The notes: generated by a model from the sequence alone, not told the origin. A stretch of DNA of 53,153 nucleotides from a bacterium (GCA_035505375.1 DATJQV010000068.1:1-53153); one strand, 5' to 3'; positions 8,601 to 16,663 are shown, counted from the stretch's first letter. Made by a program: numbers and translations.

Positions 8601-9213
8601 CGGGATCAAGTTGCTGTCGCCGACTGCTGCCGCCAACCTGTCGGCGCTCGACAACAGCGTCTACGTTAGCCCGTCCGCGATGATGACCGAGGCGGTCAAG
8701 GACAGCTTCTTGCGCGGAGCGATATCGATGCACAATTCCAACGGCTCCCGCAACTGGTCCTGCGTGGTGTCGGCCGGGCCCTTCAATCTTCCGGTCAACG
8801 GTTCCGCCTTTGCCGCCTTTGCGTTCGTCGGCGGCAATACCCTGCAGGAGATGCTCGACCATGCCGATTCGGCCCAGTCCTGGTTCGACCGCTCGGTCGC
8901 GGTGACAGAGCCGGCAGGCGTTGGCAATACCGACACCAGGCAGCTTGCGCTGAGGGCGGCGCCCAGCCCCTTCCACGACCGCGCGCAGTTGCGGTTTGCC
9001 CTGCCGCAGGCAGGCCGCGTGCTTGTGCAGGTGCTGGATGTCGAGGGCCGGGTCGTGAGGGTCCTCGCCAACACCGATTTCAGCCGTGGCGTGCACACGC
9101 TGACCTGGGATGGCCGCGACGAACAGGGCCGAGTGGCGTCTAACGGTGTGTACGTGTACAGGCTGCAGACTGCAGCCGGCGCGTTGAGCAGGAATACGAT
9201 ACTATTGAAATAG
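5644..9213 (+). CDS. Secreted C25-family (gingipain-like) cysteine peptidase
   Basis: A 1189-residue exported protease. ATG 5644 has GGAGG 6 bases upstream and begins a signal peptide (MLRIVRVLAFLLPGVMVAATG). Residues to about 220 resemble the gingipain propeptide (AYPAEMVRSTRSGLMGGYRIA). The catalytic domain follows: DMMVITSTAFAPSFQPFVNWK opens it, WLLLGGDDGTVP is the acidic loop, the likely catalytic His is H459 in VAAHGNPF and the likely Cys is C491 in NSIACESGWF. Ig-like domains come next, and the last 85 residues form a FlgD/T9SS-type domain (SPFHDRAQLRF, LTWDGRDEQG, GVYVYRLQT). A micro-repeat at about 6000-6037 adds ANGDGRMANG inside the propeptide. Likely secreted or surface-bound; the substrate is unknown. 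Confidence 0.9.
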   Translation: MLRIVRVLAFLLPGVMVAATGTVTQTFQFEQSDFMFGKVNGYDVVTLVGPGTRYESSLGSIMPAGCSTSEPGFPNLPLAVYYVAIPPDAEVTGVDVVSASTAALSGQMNIYPSQPPQALANGDGRMANGVRAFVPPDPTVYASAQAYPAEMVRSTRSGLMGGYRIAAIQFFPLRYFPAQKRLELVTRATVAVHYERNRHDVVRLDESQVDLMGQSVRALVRNPEQVSTWSPPARITLTADSTCDMMVITSTAFAPSFQPFVNWKTRRGIKTTVVKTESIYSTYSGRDQQEKIRNCVKDYWQNHGLKWLLLGGDDGTVPVRTCQLTVEGTTEDIASDMYYADLQYTWDSNNNGIFGEMEDSVDLFYDVYVGRVPADGAADIATFFAKDTMFEKHQDTTRQKRVLYGSTMLFDPYHGKVINHIIANTFPSGWTHVHLEDPSGGVYADSMSKGFQLAHVAAHGNPFTFSVMDSSEVPGLTNGFTRLNFVNSIACESGWFDGTDCLAEALVNAPNGGCVACMLNSRYGFGYPPALGPSELLDLQFYRYFVQGYATQFGTLGMLSKDYFHSLAMDQSVWRWCVYELNLFGDPSLFVWSEKPKTFTVTKPDSVPTGVQVVRITAKSGSAPVAGALVCLSKGTETYARGWTNSQGWIDLLVAPTTTGNLDLSVSAQDFYPYDGLIPVRGSSNKPALVFAGLRIVDDGGNGRLDPGEGANLFVSVKNAGAVAATNTHAVLRTFCPYLTLVDSTSNYGTIPAGVTVEGDQFRVTAADSTPGGTMAEMIAACIADQGSWQPFFETRIGDLPPARKLWADHDNNDMILSVTSLGSIGTLGPYNEGSGLKYPRNASNGDLYFTSFACGNSPNYVVDRWYGHPSSTYQSDWRIKDTLHAVIPPLTDGQEYETVIDDSAHSTPKGLTVYQWSASVADSGYRDFVVLTYDIKNQGSAPLNGLYAGIFSDFDIYNTTANDVYSDTLRRLTYMTQAGDYTCAAGIKLLSPTAAANLSALDNSVYVSPSAMMTEAVKDSFLRGAISMHNSNGSRNWSCVVSAGPFNLPVNGSAFAAFAFVGGNTLQEMLDHADSAQSWFDRSVAVTEPAGVGNTDTRQLALRAAPSPFHDRAQLRFALPQAGRVLVQVLDVEGRVVRVLANTDFSRGVHTLTWDGRDEQGRVASNGVYVYRLQTAAGALSRNTILLK

Positions 9214-9246
9214 CTCGGACAATCCGGGCAAGAAAGGATGAGCTTC

Positions 9247-10047
9247 ATGAGCAGGGAGATGAAACTGGTTCTGGTGATGGTGGCGATGGTGCTGTTTGGA
9301 GCCGTCGGGTGCGGGAAGGCGGCGCGAGCGAACGTCTCGGGCCATGTCGGCCCGACGAACGTGACTCCGGTGCAGAAGCTTAGGTTCACCGACCACGTTC
9401 GCTACCACAACATGGGGATAGCCTGGGACGGTGATTACTACTATACGATCAATGGTGGCAACTCCGGCAGCTCGGATATCAACAAGTACGACGAGTCCGG
9501 CAAGTTCGAGGAGAACTACGACCTCAGCGTTGACGGACGCGCCATTCTCTACAACTCGGACGAAGAGCAGTTGTACCTTAAGGAGAACGGTACCGACCTG
9601 TCCTCCGTAGACTTGGATCTGGAAGAGGCAAACGTCGAGCACTCGGGGATCTTCCAAGGTGAGCAGAGCCACGTCGCGATGTCGCCGGACGGGTCGAGCC
9701 TGTACGAATTGAGCGACGGCAAGGTCCACGTGTACGACGCGAGCAGCGGCGATGTGAACGACTCATTCGACCTGTCCAGCTACAGCTCAGACGACGACGG
9801 CGGCTACGCGTATGCCATCGCTGCCTCGGACAAGTTCCTTTTCGTCTGGGCGCCGAACAGCGACAAAGACATCCTTGTCTTCGACCTCGAGGGTAAGTAT
9901 GTCACCAAGTTCACGCTCCCGCGCTCGGGCTACGGCTATTCGCTGTCGTGGGCCAATGACATGCTCTGGGTCGCCAGGGACGCGGACGGCGGTACCGATG
10001 GCGCGGACGGCACGTGGTACGGATACGAACTCGAAGGATTGGAGTAG
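9247..10047 (+). CDS. Beta-propeller-like lipoprotein
   Basis: A roughly 266-residue lipoprotein with a lipobox ending at C22 (LFGAVGC). The body shows WD/YVTN-like blade signals (GIAWDGDYYYTING, HVAMSPDGSSLYELSDGKVHVYD, LFVWAPNSDKDILVFDLEGKY, LSWANDMLWVARD), so a small propeller is likely. It is rich in Asp and Ser. ATG 9247 was chosen because AAGGA lies about 8 bases upstream; ATG 9238 and 9259 are in frame and possible. It follows the C25 peptidase by 33 bases, probably in one transcript. No function recognised. Confidence 0.75.
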   Translation: MSREMKLVLVMVAMVLFGAVGCGKAARANVSGHVGPTNVTPVQKLRFTDHVRYHNMGIAWDGDYYYTINGGNSGSSDINKYDESGKFEENYDLSVDGRAILYNSDEEQLYLKENGTDLSSVDLDLEEANVEHSGIFQGEQSHVAMSPDGSSLYELSDGKVHVYDASSGDVNDSFDLSSYSSDDDGGYAYAIAASDKFLFVWAPNSDKDILVFDLEGKYVTKFTLPRSGYGYSLSWANDMLWVARDADGGTDGADGTWYGYELEGLE

Positions 10048-10126
10048 GCCGGAAGTGGCCCACTGGTTGAGTGAGCAAATGCCTGCGTCCGCCACTGGAA
10101 CACTAGGTCACTTGATCAGTGGATCG

Positions 10127-11575
10127 CTACAGCCTCCGCAGCGACGGCGCCAGCACTGACACCGCGCCAAGACTGACGAGCACGGCGCATCCGCCGACTA
10201 GAGTCGCCGCGGGTGCGCCGAACCTCTGAGCAATCGCTCCGCCCAGCAGACAGCCGAGGGGGAACATCCCGTTGAACGCCAGCATGTAAACGCTCAAGGC
10301 CCGTCCGCGAATGTGCTCCGGGGCGATGGTCTGAATCAGCGTGTTCATGAGCGAGGTAATCGAGGTCTGGCAGAAGCCGATGATCGCGATCAGCGGCAGG
10401 GCCAGCCGGATATCCCGGACCAGCGAGAGCGCGATGGACGACAGGCCGATACCGGCGGTTCCGAGCGTCAGGATTACTCCCTTGCGGCGAGTCTTCGATA
10501 TCGTGGCCAGGGTCAGCCCGCCTGCCACCGCGCCGATGCCGACGCAGGTCATCATCACTCCGTACTCGCGCGCGCCCTGGTGGAACACGTCCCGAGCGAA
10601 TACCGGCATCAGCGGCAGGTAAATCATCCCGAACGAACTGAACACCGCGGTCAGCACTACCAGGATGCGAATGTCCGGGTGACCCGCGACGAACCGGAGG
10701 CCGGCGAGAATCTGGTGCCAGACCGATTCCTCGGCCCGGTGCGGTTCGCGCGGCGGGAGCTGTATGAACCAGAGCGCGCCGATGATGGCGAGGAAGCTCG
10801 CGCTGTTGATGCCGAAGCAGCCGCCCGCGCCGATGGTGCCGAGCAGGACCCCGGCGATGGCCGGGCCGATGATGCGGGCGGAATTGAACATGGCGTTGTT
10901 CAGGGCGATAGCGTTGAGAACGTTCTTCCGTCCGACCAGGTCCGGCACGAGCGTCTGGGCAATCGGGCCGTTCATCGTTGCCGCGAAGCCGGTCAGACAG
11001 GATATCGCCAGCACGTAATAGATCGTCAGCACGTGAGTCCAGTACAGCACCGCCAGGACAAGCGCAAACAGGGCTAGCACCGACTGGGTGAGAATCATCA
11101 TCCGGCGCTTGTCGAACCGGTCGGCCATGGCCCCGGCCGGCAGCGATACGAACCATGCTGGCAGCCAGGCGAGGGTCGAGTTCAGCCCGACGAAGAACGG
11201 AGAATTGGTCAGCGTGAGAACCAGCCAGCCGGTGGCGATGTTCTGCATCCACGTGCCGATGAGGGAAGCGAGGTTGCCGAACCAGTAGAGCCGGTAGTTC
11301 CGGTGCTCGAACGCGGCGAACGTCGCGGGAAGGGCGATGCCCGTTGCCCGCACCACCTCTTCCTCGACCACCTCGAGTCCGGGTTTGTGCTGCGGCGCTG
11401 GGGACACATCCGCGACGCTTTCCTCGCGTCGCTCCGTGGACGTATCCCCTTCTTCGAAGCGACTGTCCCCATTTTCTCCAATGGACGTGTGCCGGTTTCC
11501 CGAACTTCTGACTTCGGACTCCCGCGCCCCGAGCGCCTCGGCACTGTCCTCTTCACGCGGGTTATTATCTGGCAA
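10127..11575 (-). CDS. MFS transporter (EntS-like MFS_3 group) with repeat-derived N-terminal tail
   Basis: A 12-helix major facilitator of 482 residues. The conserved core begins at about residue 85 (FAAFEHRNYRLYWFGNLASLIGTWMQ), with the loop DRFDKRRMM after helix 2 and sequence like drug and siderophore exporters of the MFS_3 group. The first 84 residues are not seen in that family: they contain a translated palindromic element (ENGDSRFEEGDTSTERRE). The start at TTG 11575 lies 6 bases after a good -10 box, which fits leaderless translation; the alternative is a GTG near residue 75 after GAGGAAGAG, which would make the tail untranslated. Substrate unknown. Confidence 0.85.
   Translation of the reverse strand: MPDNNPREEDSAEALGARESEVRSSGNRHTSIGENGDSRFEEGDTSTERREESVADVSPAPQHKPGLEVVEEEVVRATGIALPATFAAFEHRNYRLYWFGNLASLIGTWMQNIATGWLVLTLTNSPFFVGLNSTLAWLPAWFVSLPAGAMADRFDKRRMMILTQSVLALFALVLAVLYWTHVLTIYYVLAISCLTGFAATMNGPIAQTLVPDLVGRKNVLNAIALNNAMFNSARIIGPAIAGVLLGTIGAGGCFGINSASFLAIIGALWFIQLPPREPHRAEESVWHQILAGLRFVAGHPDIRILVVLTAVFSSFGMIYLPLMPVFARDVFHQGAREYGVMMTCVGIGAVAGGLTLATISKTRRKGVILTLGTAGIGLSSIALSLVRDIRLALPLIAIIGFCQTSITSLMNTLIQTIAPEHIRGRALSVYMLAFNGMFPLGCLLGGAIAQRFGAPAATLVGGCAVLVSLGAVSVLAPSLRRL
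11400..11478 (-). repeat. REP-like palindrome family, copy B
   Basis: Read on the minus strand it follows copy A closely: GAAAATGGGGACAGTC, a GGGGATACGTCC block, GAGCGACGCGAGGAAAGCG and GATGTGTCCCCAGCG. The second outer arm of copy A is missing. It lies in the N-terminal extension of the MFS gene, again in the frame giving ENGD. Confidence 0.8.
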
Positions 11576-11581
11576 GAGGTT

Positions 11582-11609
11582 ATTCTACCGAAGCGCGGCC
11601 GCCTGTAAA
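11582..11609 (-). promoter_or_regulatory. Promoter of the MFS gene, leaderless arrangement
   Basis: Minus strand TTTACA (11609-11604), 16 bases, TAGAAT (11587-11582). The gap to TTG 11575 is 6 bases, so the transcript would begin at the start codon. Confidence 0.5.
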
Positions 11610-11739
11610 CCGCGTCCGGGCAAGGGGATCAGCGGGACTGGCGCAGTCTGAAGGACGTGGACTCGGTCTGCGTCTGCTGCGCCTGACGTCGGCCCCGGAG
11701 ATGGCCTTTCGTCTTCTCGATACGACAGCCTCGTCTCGG

Positions 11740-12804
11740 CTAGCGCACCTGTTTCAGGGTCTGAATCCGGCTCTTGGCCCTGACAACAAGCTGACTGTCG
11801 GCCGGGGACGCGATGATCAAGAAATGCTCGTAGCAGGCAACGGCATCAGCAGTACGCCCCGCGAGTTCGTACGCCCGCGCCTGACCATAGAAGGTTGTGA
11901 CGAGGCTTGAGTCGAGCTTGAACGCCTGTTTGTAGTCCTGGATGGCCGCCTCGTAATCTCCCTTTTCCGTGCGGGCGCTGCCGCGAGCGCTGTAGGCGTC
12001 GGCGTAGTTCGGGTTCAGTCTGAGCACCTGCGAGTAATCCCTGATAGCGAGGTCGTATTCGCCATTGCTGTCGTAGGCATTTCCGCGGCTGTAGTAAGTG
12101 GCCGTGTCATTCGGATTCAACTTCAGCGCCTGGTCGAAGTCCTGGATTGCCAGGTCGTCCTCGCGTTTGTGGCTGTACGCGACCCCGCGGCTGCTGTACG
12201 CGGAGACGTACTTCGGATTCAGACTCAGCGCCCGAGCATAGTCCGCGACGGCCAGGTCGTACTCGCCGCGGTATGCATGGACGTCCCCGCGGCCCTTGTA
12301 GGCCTCGGCGTTATTCGGGTCCAGCCCGATCGCCCGGCCAAAGTCCAGCAGGGCCAGGAAGTCTCTGCTCTTGTTCAGGTAGGTGTTCCCGCGACCGATG
12401 TAGGCGCGGGCGCAGTTCGAATCCAGCTTCAGCACCTGGTTGTAGTCCACAATGGCCAGATCATAATCGCCCCTGTATCTCAGGACGTTCCCGCGGCAGA
12501 TGTACGCGTTCACATAGTGCGGGTCGTGCTTAAGTGCCTGATTGAGGTCGAGCATTGCCAGGTCATACTCACCGCTGTCGCAGTAGACATTAGCGCGGTC
12601 GTAGTAGGCCACGCTGTTGCTTGTGTCCACTTTTATCGCCTGGCTGTACGTTCCGAGCGCATCCTCGACGTAACCTTGGGCCAGCAGGTCGTTGCCCTTC
12701 TTTACAAGGGCATCGGACTCGTATGCGCGACTCACCGCTCCGGAAATGCCGACCAGAAGCAGGATTCCGAGAACGAGGCCGCCAAACAGCTTGGTGTTTC
12801 TCAT
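11740..12804 (-). CDS. Tetratricopeptide-repeat protein, exported or membrane-anchored
   Basis: A 354-residue protein made almost wholly of eight to nine 34-residue TPR units of the pattern AYYxRGNxYxxxGEYDLAIxDYxQALKLDPN, starting after one N-terminal hydrophobic segment (residues 6-23) that may be a signal anchor. TPR solenoids bind peptides and scaffold complexes; nothing here tells the partner. ATG 12804 has no strong ribosome binding site, but its first base pairs form an ATGA overlap with a tiny upstream ORF, so it is probably translated by coupling. A promoter lies at 12891-12918. Confidence 0.88.
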   Translation of the reverse strand: MRNTKLFGGLVLGILLLVGISGAVSRAYESDALVKKGNDLLAQGYVEDALGTYSQAIKVDTSNSVAYYDRANVYCDSGEYDLAMLDLNQALKHDPHYVNAYICRGNVLRYRGDYDLAIVDYNQVLKLDSNCARAYIGRGNTYLNKSRDFLALLDFGRAIGLDPNNAEAYKGRGDVHAYRGEYDLAVADYARALSLNPKYVSAYSSRGVAYSHKREDDLAIQDFDQALKLNPNDTATYYSRGNAYDSNGEYDLAIRDYSQVLRLNPNYADAYSARGSARTEKGDYEAAIQDYKQAFKLDSSLVTTFYGQARAYELAGRTADAVACYEHFLIIASPADSQLVVRAKSRIQTLKQVR

Positions 12805-12884
12805 GTTGTCATTTCTCTGTCGCGAGCCGCGATTCGCGTCGGTCTTGTCAGTTCACCTATCTCAGGTTCTCGATCGTCGGTCAC
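12801..12884 (-). CDS. Leaderless upstream ORF (27 aa) coupled to the TPR gene
   Basis: GTG 12884 lies 6 bases after the TAGAAT box, so this frame would be read from the first base of the message. It runs 27 codons (VTDDREPEIG at the start) and its TGA overlaps the ATG of the TPR gene as ATGA. It resembles no family; its likely role is to bring ribosomes to the next start. Confidence 0.4.
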   Translation of the reverse strand: MTDDREPEIGELTRPTRIAARDREMTT

Positions 12885-12890
12885 GAGGGG

Positions 12891-12918
12891 ATTCTAGGCA
12901 TTGCGGCCGAGGTGTCAA
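12891..12918 (-). promoter_or_regulatory. Promoter upstream of the TPR gene
   Basis: Minus strand TTGACA (12918-12913), 16 bases, TAGAAT (12896-12891); close to the consensus. Confidence 0.65.
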
Positions 12919-13064
12919 ATCCGCGTGCGGAATCGCGGTGTTCAACAACAGTCGCATGACGCGCGGTGGTTCACAACTGCGGGAAAATCGGGGACTGCTT
13001 CGGGAAAGGGCAGGGCAAACCCGCCTCGGGCCAGCCCACGTTTTCGACGGTTGGTCCGCGTTTC

Positions 13065-14423
13065 CTAGAGCGTACCGGCCTTGTGCAGTCTGGCCTTCAG
13101 TTCCCTGGCCTTAGTGTCGTCAGGGGTGCTCTTGAGCCAGGAGTCAAGGAGGGCTCGGGCCCTGTCGGCGCTGCCGCCGCGTGCCAGCCATGTGACCTCC
13201 TGAGTTGCGGCATCGTCGGCATCGGCCTTGCGGCCGGCGGACTCGTAGCGCGACACGAGCTGCGCGTACAGCGACGCGTAGTTGAGTGCCAGGGGCGCGA
13301 CTACTCGGGTCAGCGGCGACATGTTCTGAGGCCACGAGGCCAGCGTGTCCGGCCAATCGAGCTTGTATTGCTTCGTCAGGTTCTCGGTGATGCGGTCGAA
13401 GTCCACGGCAGCGGCGGGCCTAATCTCGGCCACGCGGTTGACCAGTCCTTCGAGGACCAGCCGATCGGCATAGGGCGCGCTCATGTCCGGGCTGACGGTC
13501 ACGGCGAAGTAGACCGGCCGGTGGGCCTTGGCCGCGTTGGCGATGATGTTGGCGACCACCTGCTGCGACGGAAGAATGACGGTCTTGCCGTCCGTGCCGG
13601 TCTTCGGGGCAAGGTCCGCAATCTCCTTGTCCCTGAGGGAGATGGGCAGTCCGAGCGAGTCGCGCATCATCTTCACGACCGCGGGGACGTTGAGCAGACT
13701 CAAGTTCGCGATGGTCACGTCCGGTCGGAACGGGTTGCCTGCCTGCTGCAATACCGAGGGCGGGTACGTGTCATTGTCGCCGTTGGTGAAGAGGATGGCA
13801 TTGGGTTCGAGCCCGACCAGAAGGTTGTACCCGAAGTCAATCAGCGGCTGCGGGTAGTAATGTCTGTTGCCTAGTTCCAATGCCGCGTGTCGCGCATCGG
13901 ACAGGCGGCCCTGTGCCATGCAGCTCGCCCAGAGCGTGGTGTAGGCGTGAGCGCTAAAGGGGTGAGTCGAGGCCGTGGCTTTGAGGTTGCACCGTTCAGC
14001 CTCGGCGAAGCGCTCCGAGTCGCTCTTGCTCGCAAGGTCTCCGGTGCGCATGGGCAGAATCAGGTCCGCGTAGTCGAGAAGCACGCCGGTCGCGTCCGGG
14101 TCGAGCTTCATCGCGGCTTTTGCCTCAGCCAGGGCCGTGTCCCTGACTCCCGAGTAGCGGTAGGCCATGCTCAGGCCGAGATGGGCCTCCGCGCTCTGCG
14201 GGAAGCGCTTGACCAGGTCCTGATACTCTGCCCGTGCCGAGTCGAGCTTCAGCGCGTAGAGCAGGCGGTACGCGTCTGCGAGCTTAGCCTCGGCGCCGGG
14301 CGCGGTCGTCGGCTTGGTGATGCCCCAACGCGCCCAAGCCTGGCTTGCCGACTTGCTCGTGCTGCAGCCGGTGCCGGCCACGACCAGCGCGGCGCCGACC
14401 AGTGCTGCGAAAAATGCTCTCAC
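13065..14423 (-). CDS. TPR lipoprotein with a DUF2723-like C-terminal motif
   Basis: Start at GTG 14423, 4 bases after GGAGG, gives a 452-residue lipoprotein with the lipobox ending at C20 (VVAGTGC). Residues 45-200 carry TPR-like helices (LYALKLDSARAEYQDLVKRFPQSAEAHLGL). A block of about 70 residues (ILFTNGDNDTYPPSVLQ, RPDVTIANLSLLN) resembles the soluble part of the DUF2723 membrane glycosyltransferase-like proteins of Bacteroidetes and relatives, but the multi-helix membrane part is absent. The C-terminus returns to helical repeats. Likely periplasmic, facing the lipoprotein-bearing membrane; function unknown. The open frame extends to 14543 but without signal sequence logic. Confidence 0.8.
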   Translation of the reverse strand: MRAFFAALVGAALVVAGTGCSTSKSASQAWARWGITKPTTAPGAEAKLADAYRLLYALKLDSARAEYQDLVKRFPQSAEAHLGLSMAYRYSGVRDTALAEAKAAMKLDPDATGVLLDYADLILPMRTGDLASKSDSERFAEAERCNLKATASTHPFSAHAYTTLWASCMAQGRLSDARHAALELGNRHYYPQPLIDFGYNLLVGLEPNAILFTNGDNDTYPPSVLQQAGNPFRPDVTIANLSLLNVPAVVKMMRDSLGLPISLRDKEIADLAPKTGTDGKTVILPSQQVVANIIANAAKAHRPVYFAVTVSPDMSAPYADRLVLEGLVNRVAEIRPAAAVDFDRITENLTKQYKLDWPDTLASWPQNMSPLTRVVAPLALNYASLYAQLVSRYESAGRKADADDAATQEVTWLARGGSADRARALLDSWLKSTPDDTKARELKARLHKAGTL

Positions 14424-14551
14424 TTTGCCTCCATTCGTCGTTGAGAACTTTCCTCCGGACCGGTTGTCTTTCGCCCGTGAGATGTCTCTTAGACGCACCT
14501 GGAACTCAGACAGTGCGCAGGCGGTTACCTGCCGTGGTCCCACTGGGCCTG

Positions 14552-14579
14552 TTGACAGACCGCGCCGGGGCGCTAACTT
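14552..14579 (+). promoter_or_regulatory. Promoter of the 14587 gene, leaderless arrangement
   Basis: TTGACA (14552-14557), 16 bases, TAACTT (14574-14579), then 7 bases to ATG 14587. No Shine-Dalgarno is present. Confidence 0.6.
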
Positions 14580-14586
14580 TGGTCTG

Positions 14587-16011
14587 ATGATATTTCAAGC
14601 CGCTCTGTCGCATCGGGCGCTTCGCGGCGTGATATCGGTGCTTGTGCTCTTGGCCGGCGTCGCGTCGGGCACGTGTATCGAAAACGGGGACCGCCCCCAG
14701 GAGGTACAGTCCCCATTTTCGCGCAATCGTTCCGACGTCCTGACCGTGGATGTGCCACTGGTCGAGCTCCCATTCAACTTCCAGTCCGGATACTACGCGC
14801 CGAGCATGGCCCAATCGATTGGACTGACCAAGTCGTTCCATGAGGCGGGGTTCCACGGCATCGATTGGCTGGCGGACAGGCTGGCGGGTACGGGGCATCG
14901 CGGCGCGAGCATCGCGGTCTGGGGCACGACGGCCGCGGCCTTCATGATTTACTCGAGCTACGCACCGCCGGGCGTCACGTGGGCACATGAGGAGTTCCAC
15001 CGGGCAGTGCTGTGGAACCGCGGAGTGAGCAGCCGCAACAGCGTGTACTCGTTTCCCTTCTTCTCCGACCTCGCCTCGGTTGACCATGTCAGCGACAGCG
15101 ATCTTGTCCGGCTGAAGCGTGACTTTCCGCACGACATGGTCCGGGCCGGAGAGGCCGGGTACGAAGGTCAGCAGCAACTGGTGGCGGCATTCCACGAGGA
15201 CGACTTCTATCGTGGTCGGCCTCAGGCTGAGAACCTCAGTACGCTGCTCTCGTGGTATAGCGACCTGTCCAACATTCTCTACGTCGGGCTGTGCAACACA
15301 AGCATCGTAGACACGCTCACGGCACAGACGAACCGGGCCGACGGGACGAATGTCGCGCGGCGTGACTTCATCGGCTTCGATTTCACGGCCTGGGTCTACG
15401 ACCTGTTCCGGCCCGACGAACCGTACGCGCAGCGCGGCATCCACCCATCCGGCGTCGGCATCGACCGCTACATCCGTCGCTCGGAGCTGACCCCGGCCGA
15501 GCGGAGTTTCCTGGCAAGGGAGTTCTATCTCTCGCTCACGTCGCTGGCAGACCCGCTGCTCGTCGGCTTTCCGGGTATCGCCATCGGCGGCGACTCTGCC
15601 AATGCCTATGTCCAGCACTACCTGACGTCATTCGGCCATTCAATCAACGTCACGTTGATGCTCAAGCGCGGAGAGAGCGGTCTCGCCATCGCCTTGCTCA
15701 ATCAGCAGAATCGGGTGGCCCACTTTCCCGGACTGGACATGAGGATTGTGAACTGGCCTGTTTGCTTGGGTCGCGTGCGGCTCGGCCTCGGCCCGCGCCT
15801 CTCGCTGTGGACTCAGCCGAGCGGGCAGGGCTTCGAGACTTCAAGACCCGCACCGGGCGGGCTGGCTTCGCTACGGGTTGACTGGCCGGCGACCCGCGGC
15901 TTGCACGCATTCGCTGAGATTGAAGCCAAGACCAGCGGCTGGGTCGCAGGAAACGCCAGCCTCGACCCAAACGTCAGCGCCCGTCTCGGCATCGGCTACC
16001 TGCTGCGCTGA
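14587..16011 (+). CDS. Secreted protein of unknown function with an HExxH motif
   Basis: A 474-residue protein with a signal peptide (ISVLVLLAGVASG). Just after it lies palindrome copy C, translated as IENGDRPQEVQSPF. The body has the stretch GVTWAHEEFHRAVLWNRGV; HEEFH fits the HExxH zinc-peptidase pattern, preceded by a possible membrane-like segment (AAAFMIYSSYAPPG). The final 90 residues alternate hydrophobic and polar residues and close with RLGIGYLLR, like an outer-membrane barrel strand. I know no family with this whole layout. Starting at ATG 14587 is supported by the promoter 7 bases upstream. Enzyme activity is only a guess from the motif. Confidence 0.75.
   Translation: MIFQAALSHRALRGVISVLVLLAGVASGTCIENGDRPQEVQSPFSRNRSDVLTVDVPLVELPFNFQSGYYAPSMAQSIGLTKSFHEAGFHGIDWLADRLAGTGHRGASIAVWGTTAAAFMIYSSYAPPGVTWAHEEFHRAVLWNRGVSSRNSVYSFPFFSDLASVDHVSDSDLVRLKRDFPHDMVRAGEAGYEGQQQLVAAFHEDDFYRGRPQAENLSTLLSWYSDLSNILYVGLCNTSIVDTLTAQTNRADGTNVARRDFIGFDFTAWVYDLFRPDEPYAQRGIHPSGVGIDRYIRRSELTPAERSFLAREFYLSLTSLADPLLVGFPGIAIGGDSANAYVQHYLTSFGHSINVTLMLKRGESGLAIALLNQQNRVAHFPGLDMRIVNWPVCLGRVRLGLGPRLSLWTQPSGQGFETSRPAPGGLASLRVDWPATRGLHAFAEIEAKTSGWVAGNASLDPNVSARLGIGYLLR
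14679..14721. repeat. REP-like palindrome family, copy C
   Basis: CGAAAACGGGGAC (14679-14691) and GTCCCCATTTTCG (14709-14721) are inverted arms with one mismatch around a 17-base centre. The right part, GGTACAGTCCCCATTTTCG, is identical to the right end of copy A. It sits directly after the signal peptide region of the 14587 gene, in the ENGD frame. Confidence 0.8.
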
Positions 16012-16015
16012 CGCG

Positions 16016-16657
16016 CTAGAACCGCACCGTCACGAGGCGGCAATCAACGAAGGTATGTGTCTGCCGGTCCGACGTTGAACGCGTGCTGAATGCAACTGCT
16101 GGTGGTAAGACCCTGCCACCGAAGTCAGGCCCCGGTTCTCCCCTAGTAGCGCCCACGCTGTAACCGATTACCGCGCCGGCAGGAGGCGCGAGCACAATCG
16201 TGGCGACAAGACCGTACACGACGTATTCTCCGGGGTTGTTGAGCTGATGTCCGATGATTTCGAGCGCACCACTTGTCAGCAGGCCGGCGAACGCACCGCC
16301 GTAGGCAGCGGCGGTATTGCCATCCACATGCAGAGCTTCGCCGACGAGCGTGGTCCCCAACCCGCAGCCGGTCGGATAGCCCAGCACCACGCCGGTGAAC
16401 AAGCCACAGTAGGATGCTGCAGGTATCCCCATGTCGTCCTCATTCCCCGGGAAGAACATACCGCCAGCAAATGCGAGCACGATCCCTGCTCCGATACTGA
16501 CAATAGGGCCACCGACGAGCGCCCCGCCTGACTCACCGAGATAGTCAATGGCACGCGGCCGAACCGGCTGCCACATCTGCGCCGTAGTCACGGACGCGGC
16601 CAGCACGGTCAGCATCATGCCTTTCACAGAGAGGATACGGCCCAGCCCGCATGCCAT
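16016..16657 (-). CDS. Glycine-rich membrane protein, paralogue of the next gene
   Basis: About 213 residues. It has an N-terminal hydrophobic segment, the motif RAIDYLGESGGALVG, several Gly/Ala-rich hydrophobic stretches and a C-terminus almost shared with its neighbour (ATRGEPGPDFGGRVLPPA, then DRQTH and CRLVTVRF). No known family recognised; it resembles small Gly-rich membrane proteins common in this kind of genome. ATG 16657 lies 6 bases after a TATAAT box, so a leaderless start is preferred; ATG 16618 and ATG 16723 are alternatives. The upstream copy at 16727-17305 is a clear tandem duplicate. Confidence 0.7.
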   Translation of the reverse strand: MACGLGRILSVKGMMLTVLAASVTTAQMWQPVRPRAIDYLGESGGALVGGPIVSIGAGIVLAFAGGMFFPGNEDDMGIPAASYCGLFTGVVLGYPTGCGLGTTLVGEALHVDGNTAAAYGGAFAGLLTSGALEIIGHQLNNPGEYVVYGLVATIVLAPPAGAVIGYSVGATRGEPGPDFGGRVLPPAVAFSTRSTSDRQTHTFVDCRLVTVRF

Positions 16658-16663
16658 GGTCGG

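Noticed and set aside
12976-13005. Possible fourth copy of the palindrome (gggaaaatcggggactg)
   Set aside because: Only the first arm is similar and there is no inverted partner.
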